Positions 1-8,554 of a DNA stretch of 10,986 nucleotides are shown here, piece after piece (position 1 is the first letter of the stretch; every line of letters starts with the position of its first letter). Under the pieces are notes generated by a model. The model had not been told where the DNA came from. It saw only the letters and a program-made list of their open reading frames with translations, and searched no databases. The position numbers and the translations under genes were made by a program. Source of the DNA: Monoraphidium neglectum (taxonomy: Eukaryota; Chlorophyta; Chlorophyceae; Sphaeropleales; Selenastraceae); the NCBI RefSeq assembly GCF_000611645.1, contig NW_014012414.1, positions 5,410-16,395 of the forward strand, in the 5' to 3' direction.

Positions 1-676
1 CCCGCCGCCGCCGCCCTGCTCGTCCTCCTGCTCGCCCCCGCCGTCGCCGCCGCCGCCCCCGCCGCCCTCCTCGTCCTCGTCCCCCAGCAGCGCAGCCAGG
101 ATCGCCCCCATGTGCCGCGCATCGGCCGCAGACACGCCGCCACGCCCGCGGCCGCCGCGGCCGCGGCCGCGCCCCCGGCCGCCCTCGGCCTCTGTGCTGA
201 TGGTGACGCCCTCCAGGACTGCTGCGTCGAGCCGCAGCTTCCGCTGCTGGATTGCATAGATGTCTGGGGGCCGGGGCGAGAGAGAGGGGCGCCGAGGGGT
301 TGGGGTCAAGCCGGCGGTGGTGGGTGCAGGAGAGGAACGCCGGCGGTTGCGGAAAGGGCGGCACAACTGGACGGCTGGCAAGCAAGGCACGCTGACGCAT
401 TCAGCGAGCAGGCATCGGCCCGCTCGTGCCCAAGGGTGGTTGCAGGTACTGGGACGTCTGGCAATCAGCGCGCCAGCATGCCCAGTGCGTGCAGTCAGAG
501 GCCGCTCCTCCCGTCTCAACCCAAGCGCATCGGGCCAGGGGCGGCGGCGGCCCCTCGGGCCGCTTTCTTCCGCGGGCCGCACCCGCGTCAACGGTGTTGT
601 TGCAGACGAGGCGGTACACCGTGACCTTGCGCGTCTGCCCCAGGCGGTGGCAGCGGTCCTCCGCCTGGCGGTCGAC
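1..676 (-). CDS. CHR19: SNF2-family chromatin remodeller, CHR19/ETL1/SMARCAD1/Fun30 class (C-terminal exons only)
   Basis: Two exons are seen, 676-583 and 263-1, read leftwards; the second runs open to the window edge. The intron 582-264 has a GTGCGG donor and a CAG acceptor, phase 1, and rebuilds an Asp codon. The upstream acceptor, ACAG, lies at the edge of a (CA)n tract. The first exon carries helicase motif VI as [20 protein letters not shown], followed by NNTVD. The second opens with [18 protein letters not shown], the post-helicase signature I associate with plant CHR19/ETL1, and later has [10 protein letters not shown], like the C-terminal end of that class. An RG-rich stretch separates these two, and an acidic, Gly-rich tail follows. 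The family uses ATP to slide or evict nucleosomes in the nucleus. Helicase motifs I to V are absent: no exon for them is visible to the right before the next gene. SNF2 membership is secure from motif VI; the subfamily rests on the post-helicase similarity. Confidence 0.85.
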
Positions 677-714
677 CTGTGTGCGTGTGTGTGTGTGTGC
701 GCGTGCGTGCGTGC

Positions 715-760
<46 letters not shown>
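677..760. repeat. (TG)n / (CGTG)n microsatellite
   Basis: Reads TG on the plus strand. The first part is broken by CGTG units and 721-760 is pure (GT)20. On the minus strand it is a CA tract that ends exactly at the 3' splice site of the SNF2 exon. Alternating purine-pyrimidine DNA of this sort is polymorphic and a frequent site of assembly errors. Confidence 0.95.
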
Positions 761-761
<1 letters not shown>

Positions 762-968
762 GCAGAGGGCTAGGACAGCTGAAAGCAGTTGAGGGCCTCC
801 TTAGGCTGTGTTCAGACCAGGAACACCTCACTAGCCAGGCAGGACCCTGACACCCACAGGCAGCTCGCTGGAAAGGTGCCGCTGTGCGACTGCTGCTGTG
901 CACCTGCTGCTGCTGTCTCAAGCGCCCGGCCACCCCGTCGCTGACGCTGCGCCGCGTTGCCACTGCCC
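761..968. other. Non-coding head-to-head gap between remodeller and glycosyltransferase-like gene
   Basis: No exon of either flanking gene can be read here. On the minus strand I searched for helicase motif V and the DWNP-like segment that should precede the SNF2 exon and found neither. On the plus strand the frame of the next gene is closed by TGA at 942. The stretch may be intron, 5' UTR, promoter, or the scar of a join. Confidence 0.5.
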
Positions 969-1726
969 ATGACAACCTCCCTGTCGCATCATCATGACAT
1001 CATCGTCACCCAGCGCTTCCTGGACGTGGCCCTGCCCATATCCAGCGTCATGCTGGTGCACAACGGCAACAATCGCGCGCTGCAGCGGCTGCAGGGCCTC
1101 GCGCCCCGCGTGCACATCGTGGCGCTCGCGCCGCACGTGGCCTCGTCGGCGCGGGCAAACCTCACGCTCGACGTCGGCTGGGCCATGGCCACGCTGCAGT
1201 TCCAGCCCAAGGCGCGTGGCTGCGCACGCCTAGAGGTTGGGGGTTGAGGGACGACGGCAGAGAGGGGCGTTGGGAGGGGCCTTTCTGCAACGCGTGGCTG
1301 CTCTTATTGAGTCTTTATTCCCTCCCCGCCGCCCGCCGCGCAGGGGTCATGCACGCTGTCCAGCCTCAACGCCATCAGCTGCCTCCACGGCTTCGCCATC
1401 CAGGGCAACTTCGAGCCGCAGCGCCGCAACTACGCGCGCGTCTGGGAGCTGCTGCGCGTCCACGTCGCGCGAGGCCACCTGCCGACCAAGCCGCCGGCGC
1501 CGCCGCTGCACCTGCACCTGGTGGGGCGGGGCAGCGTGGACAACCTCAACCTGCCGGAGGGCGTCAAGTCGCTGACCACGGTGCACTTCAACCAGCGGTA
1601 CCCGGAATACTATGAGCAGGTGGGGTGCAGGGGTGTGTGTAGGTGTTTTTGTGTGTTTGTGTGTGTGTGTGTGCGCGCATGTGTGTGTGCAAGTGTGTGT
1701 TCGTGTGTGTGTGTGTGTGTGTGTGC

Positions 1727-1763
<37 letters not shown>

Positions 1764-2776
1764 CGTGTGCGTTTGCGCGCGTGCGTGTGTGTGTGTGGGT
1801 GGGTGGGTGCGCGCGCGTGCATACACACTTGTGCCTGCATTTCCTGGGATGTCAATCATTTGGGAATGTGCACTCCTGTGCGCGTGCGCGTGTGCGCCCA
1901 ATGAACGCATGTTTGGCACTTGAGGGTCAGTTGGCTAGAGGGTGGCTTGACGTCACAGCCAGCCGGCGGCTCGTTGTCACATACTGCCGGCTGCCGCCAC
2001 CCCATAAGTCTGCTAGTGCGCCCCGTGCACACTTCTTCCCCTCCCCATCCCGCCCTCCTGCCCTGCCGGCGCTGCGCCGCCCAGATTCACCACACGCACG
2101 CGCTGCTGCTGGTGCTGGGGTCCCCCGCGTACCTCACCTCCAAGATGAGCTCCACGGTGGTGTCGTCCCTCACCACGGGCGTCCCCGTCATCGCTGACGA
2201 GGCGGTGCTGAGGGCCTACTCCTTCCTGGGCCACGAGGACGTGTTCCTCATGCACAAGGGGGAGGACGAGGTCGACGCCATGCTCAGGGTGAGGGGCGGC
2301 CTGCAAGGGCCTGGGCGGGGGCCAGGAGATGTGAAGGGGGTTTGGCGAGCCCGGCTCCCGGGGTGGGCCAAGACGCGGCAGCACGCTGTGGGCTGGGTAG
2401 TGGCGCCTCGCGCGGCGCCGGCGATGCGCTTCGGGTACGCATGGGCTCCCTGAGCCTCTGGCAGAGGGCCGGGCTGCCGCAGTCGCTGGCGCGCAGTGAG
2501 CAGCCCACCTGGCTCTAGTGATGTCCGCCCGCCCAGGCAGCCTCGACAGCACCTCGCAACCCCGCCGCCCCACCCCGCCTTGCTTGCCCCTCTTTCGCGC
2601 GCTAGGTGCTGCGCAAGAGCCCCGCCGAGATCTACCACGTGCACTCGCGCGTCCGCCAGCTCGCCACGTCGCTCAACGCGCGCACCGCCAAGATGCTGCG
2701 GGAGCGCTGGATGCCGCTGCAGAGCGAGGTCAAGAACCGCCACGCGGCCCTGCGCGTCGCCTTTTCCGAGCAGTAG
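969..2776 (+). CDS. Glycosyltransferase-like protein (GT-B type), four exons
   Basis: Exons are 969-1235, 1344-1619, 2085-2288 and 2606-2776, all phase 0, about 305 residues, stop TAG. A GC donor at 1212 (AAG|GCGCGT) would instead give 297 residues and a smoother join. The first exon ends the N-terminal domain ([19 protein letters not shown]). The second starts the C-terminal domain ([16 protein letters not shown], then LHLVGRG). The third has [20 protein letters not shown], which sits where GT4-like enzymes carry the E-x7-E nucleotide-sugar motif; the two Glu are not there. GT-B enzymes move sugar from a nucleotide donor to an acceptor; neither is predictable here, and activity is unproven. 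The ATG at 969 is the only start available in the open frame. An acceptor at 1012-1013 (CACCCAG) could instead make this an internal exon, so the N-terminus may be incomplete. Intron 2 is TG-rich. The family call is by pattern, without a search. Confidence 0.72.
1632..1815 (+). repeat. Imperfect (TG)n tract inside intron 2 of the glycosyltransferase-like gene
   Basis: About 185 bases of TG dinucleotides interrupted by CG, TT and GG steps, within the 1620-2084 intron; TG and CG runs continue more weakly to about 1895. Like the 677-760 tract it reads TG on the plus strand. The long Val/Cys and Thr/His reading frames across it are repeat artefacts. Confidence 0.95.
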
Positions 2777-3074
2777 GCAGCAGGCGTGGCGGCGCCCGCC
2801 TGCGTGCCCCTCGGCACGCCGCGGCGACTACTGTCTTGGCGCCGTGGACAAGCGCGTCGTCGCGGCTTTGCAGCAAACTCGCACGCGCATTGGGCTGCCA
2901 ACGCCCCTGCCTGCGCGTCGCGTGTCAAGGTGGAGCTTGGACGCTTTTGGCGCAGCTGTCGGATGCGCGGGGAGGCGGCTACGTTTCCTTCGTCTTGCTG
3001 CGCCGCCCCTGGCGGGCTTGCGGCTGTCCTTCCTTGGCACACCGCTGCTCGCACCCCCACGCTGGCCCCACCCC

Positions 3075-3080
3075 AATAAA
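3075..3080 (+). promoter_or_regulatory. AATAAA, possible polyadenylation signal of the glycosyltransferase-like gene
   Basis: An exact AATAAA lies 299 bases after the TAG stop, followed by a T/G-rich stretch as at a downstream element. Green algae normally use TGTAA, which I do not find in this 3' region, so the assignment is tentative. Confidence 0.3.
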
Positions 3081-3416
3081 CTTTGTGGTCCTACTCGTTT
3101 TGTTGAGTTCTCAGTTGCATCCAGCAGCGCTGGTGAGGAGGCTTGCCACGCGGCGTGCGCAACACAAGCAACGTTCTGCTTGTGGCGTCGGGCAGGAGAT
3201 CAGCCGCACCAGGATTGCCTCTCGCATGTGTGACCTGCTTTTGCACCAAATCCGCTTCCTGCAATTCCGTCAATGTGATTAGAGCCTGTTATGGCGAGCC
3301 CCTTTTTCAGGTAAGCCGTGCATACACAGCTTGCGCAACCACGTCTTGGCCTAGGCAATTTTTTGCAGGAGGCCCCACCCCCACAAGAGGCTGAAATTAG
3401 ACCAACACTTGGCGCT

Positions 3417-3421
3417 TTACA
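3417..3421 (-). promoter_or_regulatory. TGTAA polyadenylation signal, likely for the SAP/SPIRAL1-like gene
   Basis: Reads TGTAA on the minus strand, about 360 bases after the TGA at 3783-3781. That distance is ordinary for green-algal 3' UTRs. It is a five-base motif, so chance is possible. Confidence 0.4.
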
Positions 3422-3780
3422 CCCCGCGATTTTAACTTAGAAAGCATCACGACACCCTGCACACGCGGGTGCCCCGGGAAGCGCCCTGGGGCTTGGGACC
3501 ACGCACTCTTGCAATTTGCGCTCATCGCGCGCACCGCAGTAATTGCTGCAAGCGATCAGCTATCCATGACGGAGGCCAATAGGCGCCTCTGGGCAACCCA
3601 TCACGGGGCTGTGCAAAGCATACCGTATCACTGGACATAGGCTTGCGGCCACAGCGGTCGGATGCGACGCAAGAGGCCCGGTCTACTCCCAAGTATCACA
3701 CCGCTGGCTTGGTTGGCAGCTGGGTCGGTGGGCCGTGGCTGTTTGACGTCCCGTAACCGTCGGGTGAAGCTCGCAGGTCA

Positions 3781-4853
3781 TCAGCCAAAGATGATCTGGC
3801 TTGTGCCGCCTGGGGGCGCAACCACGCGGCTGGAGTTCTTGTCTGTCAAAAAGTTGCCGACATTCTGGCCTGCATCGAGAGAGCAGAGGACACCGTGCGG
3901 CCGGGTGGCACGTGCAAAGCCGTGGTTGAGCTCGTAGGTTGCACAGGCTGACGGCTCTTGCATGTCACCTTGGATTAGCGCACAATACAGCAGAGTCCGT
4001 CCCAGCCGAAGGCCGCTTCTCCTCACCGCTGGGGCGCGCGTAGTTGTTGTTGGCCCTGGACTCGGAGCCCACGCTCAGCGCTCCGGGCGGCGGGCCCGGC
4101 CTCCCCGCGGGCAGGCCGGCGATCGCCGCCGGCGACAGCGGCGCAGCCTGCTTGCTCCGTGGCGAGGGCGCATTCTCAGCGGCGGCGGAGGACGCGTCGC
4201 CGAAGACAATGCTTGTGGCGCCGCCGGGGGGCGCGAGGACGCGGCTGCTGTTCCTGTCAGTCATAAAGTTGCCGACGTTCTGGCCTACAAGGGGGTGGGC
4301 AAGGGGCTCCATTCAGTGGTGGGGCGGCTCTCTTGCCCGCCATGCATGCTTCTAGAACCCAGCAGCCACCCTGCTATGCACCCACTCTCTGGAAAATACA
4401 TCGCCGCACCCACCAACTACCTGATGGGCGTGAATAGTTGTTCTTGGCAAAGCCCTGCGCGACGTCGGCTGAGTTGGTGCCAGCAACTGTGTTGATGACA
4501 AGGTCTTCCCCGGTCTCATTCTTCATGGAGCTGCAGAGGTGGGTGAATACATGAACAGTAATCACATCCATGAGTAAGGCGGGCGCTGATTGTGTACAAG
4601 GGCGGAATCGCACCGCAACGCCACAGCATGGTGATCTGGGCTGTGTGCACGGCGCACCCGCTGGCCAGAGCAAAGACGCCCCCTCCTGCCCCCGATGCAC
4701 TTACAAATCCCCTGTTTCGAGCATGTGCTCCCTGACGCGCTCGGCCAGCTGCTCCTTGCCGCCCGCGGGGCTGATGCCGCGCGCCCTGCACTGGATGCGC
4801 AGGTCCTTCAGCAGCACCTGCTTCACAGCCCTGTCAATCTCCTCCGGGCTCAT
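3781..4853 (-). CDS. SAP-domain protein with two SPIRAL1/Jupiter(HN1)-like repeats
   Basis: Four exons, 4853-4705, 4530-4421, 4284-4027 and 3869-3781, join at phases 2, 1 and 1 into one frame of 201 residues ending in TGA. Donors are GTAAGT, GTAGTT and GTGAGG; acceptors are GCAG, GTAG and GCAG. The ATG follows GCAGCC, a good eukaryotic start context. Residues about 14-48 look like a SAP motif (LLKDLRIQCRARGIS, then a Gly-Lys turn and EQLAERVREHM), a DNA/chromatin-binding helix pair. Residues 80-115 and 166-201 are two copies of NNYxRPSGQNVGNFxTD[RK] followed by NSSRVxAPPGG and ending in FG. The first half resembles the C-terminal motif of plant SPIRAL1 microtubule proteins (NNYARAEGQNTGNFLTDR); NSSRVLxPPGG resembles metazoan Jupiter/HN1. 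A Pro/Ala/Ser linker joins the copies. Microtubule or chromatin binding is inferred, not shown. The last repeat ends at the protein's C-terminus, as in SPIRAL1. Confidence 0.85.
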
Positions 4854-5444
4854 GGCTGCGCGCACGCGCATGCATGGAGCCAGGGAGTGCTTGATGTTGG
4901 GAAAAGCCCGCCAAGCATGTGTTTTTTGCCCTCGGCCCATTCGCAAAGCGCGAAAACCCCAATATTCCGTAGTACGATCCAAACCAGCTCATAGTCACCC
5001 GCATGGGCGCACCTGTTGCAACCTTCGTTCGAATTCAGGGGCGGGTGGCCAGAAGCACGGTCTACGTGGCTTGAAGAAAGATGTTGGAAGAAGCTGATGT
5101 TATTGTGGTCAAGCGATTGTAGACGTGCACTTGTAGCTGCAGGGCCATCCCTTTGGCGGCCCGCACCTGCTTCCCTGCTGCCCCCTGGGCAGCTGCTGCC
5201 GTTTCGCGTTCAAGTGCGCGGGTCAGCAGCTACTCATACTGTCACTTCGCTGCACGCGCCAAAGCCTGTGAGGCAATACAGGCATAGGCAGCTTTCATTT
5301 TGCCTCTAGTGCGGTTTGAACCCTTGGATCCGAACTATGATGGGCACAGTACGGTAGTGCATTCTGCACTGAAGCACATTCGTGCAATGCAACAAGCCAC
5401 CACACAGGTATATGCGTTCGCCGTTGCTGGGACAATTCGCCCTT
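4854..5444. other. Intergenic region upstream of the SAP/SPIRAL1-like gene, no gene seen
   Basis: This separates two minus-strand genes and should hold the 3' UTR of the membrane-protein gene and the promoter and 5' UTR of the SAP/SPIRAL1-like gene. I see no TATA box close to the 4853 start and no TGTAA on the minus strand. No exon or hairpin stands out. Confidence 0.5.
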
Positions 5445-6754
5445 TCACAGCATGAACCAATGCACGAGTCCTGTCCCTTGTTGTCCCGTGGCGTCTGCCC
5501 ACCCCCTTCCATCACCAGTCATATGCTGGTGATGTGGAGGCCATTTATTAATGTTGCACAGCAGTGTTGGATGAGCATAGCTTTGACACTCGAAAAATCT
5601 TCTGACCTTTGGGTTATGGGTTTTGTCTGCCGGGCTGTCAACTTTGGTGCGCCTCTTTGTTGGGCGGGTTTGAGCGCCCGGCGACAAAGCGGCAGGCAAA
5701 CGGATCTTCACAACCTTGTCATATCGATGCCGAAATGCATTGCCCCGCCTCTGTGTATGTGGCACGGCCAAATCGCACCTCAATGAAGCATGGAGGGGCA
5801 CCGCAGTGCCCTTCACGCCTGTTGGGCCAGGCACGATTGCAGGGCACTTCTCGCTAGCTGCACCCGCAGGCACGCGCAAGGGCATGTCTGATCAAGGCAT
5901 TCGAGCAGGCCACCAGCAGGAAACGAGAGCCTTACAGTATGTGATTTCGACAATATGGATGTGTTCCGCCAGTCCTCTGCCTGCTGCCGGTACGTGCAGA
6001 ATGATGGCGGGGACGCTGTAGGTGCCTGCGTTTTTCAGGCCTCGTTTTTGTGCTGGTGTCAGGATGGAGCACTTCAAGGCGCAGTGGTGCACCACCCCAT
6101 CCTCCTTGCAGTTTTTTGCTGACCCCACGTCTGCGCACTTGATTTGGCCGCCCATGAAGGGATCCGGAATCGTGGGAAAGATGACGTAAAAAGCGTTCAT
6201 GTCGGGCGTCTCGACAATGATTGTTGCAGGCTGCATGCACGGCAGGATTGCTTCTAGCACGGGAGGAGAGAACGTGCATATGATTGAACTTCCGATTGGT
6301 CGGAAGTGGTGCAGCACATTCATCTGCCAAGCGGCGGTTGTTGCTTGAACACAGCAAGTCGTGCCGTGTCACATAACGTGGGTATCCGCCGCCGTAGGGC
6401 TACAATGCGGGCTCCCAACGCCAGCAACAGCGCTCACGGCAAAACCATGGGCTTGCGCCTGACACAAACACGCGCCATGCCTTCAAGCCCCTCAGGCCTG
6501 TAGCACGCAGTGGTGGGCTTTGCGGGGTGCTTTGCACCTGGACTCTTTCATCAAGCCCGTCGTAAGCTGACCTGAGTGAAGTTGTGTTGGGCGGGTGTTG
6601 CGGCCATACTGCTGGCGGCCCCACAAAGGTGTTTCGCCTTGTAAGCACAGAATAAGAGAAGACCCAGGCTGATTGCAAAGCACAATGTAATGTAGGCGAC
6701 GTTGAAAGTGCACTTGATGACGAAACGCCGACTGACGGCAGCATTGAGGTCCAT
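5445..6754 (-). CDS. Unrecognised single-pass membrane protein with Cys-rich ectodomain
   Basis: Three exons, 6754-6572, 6323-5936 and 5857-5445, join at phases 0 and 1 (GTCAGC donor/GCAG acceptor, GTAAGG donor/GCAG acceptor) into 327 residues. The ATG at 6754 sits in GGCCATGG, a strong context; an in-frame ATG lies 7 codons upstream. Residues 17-38 (VAYITLCFAISLGLLLFC and neighbours) form one hydrophobic helix flanked by Arg/Lys on both sides, and N58-F-T is a glycosylation sequon just after it. Exon 2 (residues 62-190) reads like a folded beta-rich domain, with ATIIVETPDMNAFYVIFPT and YSVPAIILHVPAAG and six Cys. Exon 3 is less convincing: its start fits the phase, but the tail after about residue 250 has little protein character, so a further intron or an earlier end is possible. 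The type II topology and secretory location are inferred. I do not recognise the family. Codon use is less GC-biased than in the flanking genes. Confidence 0.5.
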
Positions 6755-6775
6755 GGCCGTGAAACAACGTGACAT

Positions 6776-7421
6776 TGGTTACCTCATTACCCCACACAAT
6801 GCTGGTTGCTGCGTTGAACGTTGGAGGTAAGGCAGGCCCTTACATCAGGGCAGGCAGGAGAATGCTGGCTGGCTGCGGTCGCAGCACGCAGGCATACGTA
6901 GCATTTTTGCAGCAGCACATGGGCGCCCGCCGCACGGAAGGGGCTGCTGACTGGCTGACGGACTGGCTGTTGGTACTGTCCAGAAGCCTCCAGGCGTCCG
7001 AACGCGTGATAAAACGCAAGCATACCTGAGTTATCAGGATATTTTGTTAAAAATCATGATGGATGTCGCGCCGCGGTCGATTTCCGCGCTCCTCTCTAGC
7101 TGCAACACTGAGCATTCACTGACTGTAAGTGTGCAGCCACAAATTGTCTGCAGGAGTAGACGTGATCCGATGTTTTGTACGCGTTATGGGACTACGGCGT
7201 GCACGCTGTTGGGATGCAACGTGCGGGTGACACACGCCTGCGGTGCATCAGTCATGCTGGCTAACAACAAGAAGTACAGATATCAAAGAGATCTTGGTTG
7301 ATTGAGACGAAAATTCGTCGTATCAAGCATGCATTGACGAGGGTTTGTTTACCGTGGGGCGCCCAGCGAGAGCGGTCACCACTACAGACACCGCTCACAG
7401 ATGTAGCAAGCAGCAGTGTGC
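6776..7421. other. Region between two minus-strand genes, no coding sequence accepted
   Basis: Probably the 3' UTR of the upstream minus-strand gene plus a short promoter for the membrane-protein gene. A minus-strand frame at 7449-7261 could be an alternative last exon of the upstream gene. Short direct runs of CTGACTGG-like units occur around 6945-6970. Nothing else is clear. Confidence 0.45.
6839..6843 (-). promoter_or_regulatory. TGTAA polyadenylation signal, possibly for the 7422-8383 gene
   Basis: Minus-strand TGTAA about 580 bases after the proposed TGA and 85 bases before the ATG of the next minus-strand gene. If real it gives a long 3' UTR and a very short intergenic gap. Confidence 0.3.
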
Positions 7422-8383
7422 TCAAAGGGACTGGGGTAACCCCGCCCATACCCGTTCCACCGGTACCCCTCGATACACTGAATCACCTGCGCGGTACGGT
7501 AGGTGGCAGGCCGACCGGGGCAGCTCGAGAAAAGTCTCAACTAGCGAAGACGTACATGCCGGGTTGATGCTGCTGGCCTGGCTGATGTGGCTACTGCACA
7601 AGGTTTAGCCTGCGTATTTGGACCGGCAATGCGCGTCAACTTGATAACACGCATGGACCCCCAGAACCCCTCCCTGCCTCACCTGGCGTGCTGTGATCTT
7701 GTTAGATGGCGCGCTGATGTTGGGCGGATAATCACCCTCCAACAGATCCGAAAAACCTGCGCGCCGCAGTGCGCAGAGAAGATAGGTGCGCCCTTGCCCT
7801 GCGCATGCCGTCGCGCAGATCGCAGACCGACGCCCTGGCGACGCGCCCGCGGCGTGGGCTGGCACGCAGCTGCCAAAGGAGATGCTGGGCTGGGAGGCCA
7901 AGCTGACAAGACACGACTGCTGCTCCTCGCAGTGGAAATGTGTCCACAAGCATCCACACGGGTGCGTGGCAGCGGTACCGTTGCCGTACGTCTTATGCTG
8001 CTGCGATGCGCTTCCTTTGCATTCCGTTATGCCCAGCACGCCATCGTCGTCTGTTTCAGCGGCGCTGCTTGCAGCAATTGCCACTCCGCTTGATTTCTCA
8101 GCCGCCGTATGCCCACCATTGTCTGTGCCTGCAGGTATGCATGAGAGGCCAAACAAGCCGCTGGTGTGATGCTGGCTGCAGCAATAAGAAGCAGCCTCAT
8201 CTCGTGGCTGGGCGTGCCCACTTGCTCGTGTTCCGCAGCATAGAAACATGAGTGCCAAGGCTATGGCACCTCTTGTCGCGTGTGTCTCTGGTTCCAAGTT
8301 TTACCTGGTGTCAAGGGAAGAGAAATCGGTGGAGGTATGGTATGAACGCAACATGAGATGGAGAGTTGGCTGGATGTTAACAT
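7422..8383 (-). CDS. Unrecognised small protein, four-exon model
   Basis: Exons 8383-8305, 8128-7979, 7756-7683 and 7577-7422 join at phases 1, 1 and 0 into 152 residues. Donors are GTAAAA, GTACCG and GTGAGG; all acceptors are CAG. The first 27 residues are rich in Ser, Thr and Pro with no acidic residue (MLTSSQLSISCCVHTIPPPI and on), loosely like an organelle-targeting peptide but without Arg or Lys, so targeting is doubtful. The middle is acidic and Ala/Ser-rich (SSAAETDDDGVLGITE), then GFSDLLEGDYPPNISAPSNK and a last exon with SSLVETFLELP. I find no known domain. Support is only the consistent phases and plausible protein texture. In the last exon a 66-base GT-AG intron (donor after YRA, acceptor at CCCCAG) could redirect the end to 7261. 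A minus-strand TATAAA lies 112 bases upstream. Confidence 0.4.
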
Positions 8384-8494
8384 TATGTAAGGGTTTCGCC
8401 ATCCCCTGCACTGCGCCACTCCGCGACGGCATCTCTGCAGTACAGCACACGCAATCACGCTGCCTGGGGGAGCTTGATGGAGCATGACATACGA

Positions 8495-8500
8495 TTTATA
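8495..8500 (-). promoter_or_regulatory. TATAAA, possible TATA box of the 7422-8383 gene
   Basis: Exact TATAAA on the minus strand, 112 bases upstream of the proposed ATG at 8383, leaving room for a 5' UTR of roughly 80 bases. Confidence 0.35.
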
Positions 8501-8554
8501 CAAGGGCAAATCTCTTGTGACTTGCGACTCTCTGGCTCATTGTTGTATGCATAT

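Larger units (their letters stand above)
2777..3780. other. Convergent 3' intergenic region, no gene seen
   Basis: This lies between the stop codons of the plus-strand glycosyltransferase-like gene and the minus-strand SAP/SPIRAL1-like gene, so it should hold both 3' UTRs. Open frames are long in 2777-3080 only because the DNA is GC-rich; none shows domain-like sequence or a consistent splice model. Two candidate polyadenylation signals, one per strand, lie inside. Confidence 0.6.

Noticed and set aside
112..850. Plus-strand open frames at the left end
   Set aside because: They oppose the SNF2 C-terminal exons and run into the (TG)n tract; composition follows GC-rich and repeat DNA, with no domain.
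1521..2197. Long Val/Cys-rich plus-strand and Thr/His-rich minus-strand open frames
   Set aside because: They are translations of the (TG)n/(CA)n tract within an intron.
5300..5345. A tRNA T-arm-like GGTTCAAACC (minus strand)
   Set aside because: The flanking bases do not form a T stem, and I find no acceptor stem or anticodon arm at the right distance.
5892..5935. Unspliced extension of the membrane-protein exon 2 to a TGA at 5892
   Set aside because: A good GTAAGG donor interrupts it and the extra residues lack protein character; splicing to 5857 keeps the frame.
7261..7449. Minus-strand frame as a last exon of the small-protein gene
   Set aside because: It needs a 66-base intron, shorter than any other here; reading through to the TGA at 7424-7422 is simpler. 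Kept as an alternative.
8248..8334. Plus-strand ATG exon with a GTATGG donor, considered as the first exon of KEA
   Set aside because: It is not needed once the 8857 exon is joined in phase to 9051, and it overlaps the better-supported minus-strand gene.
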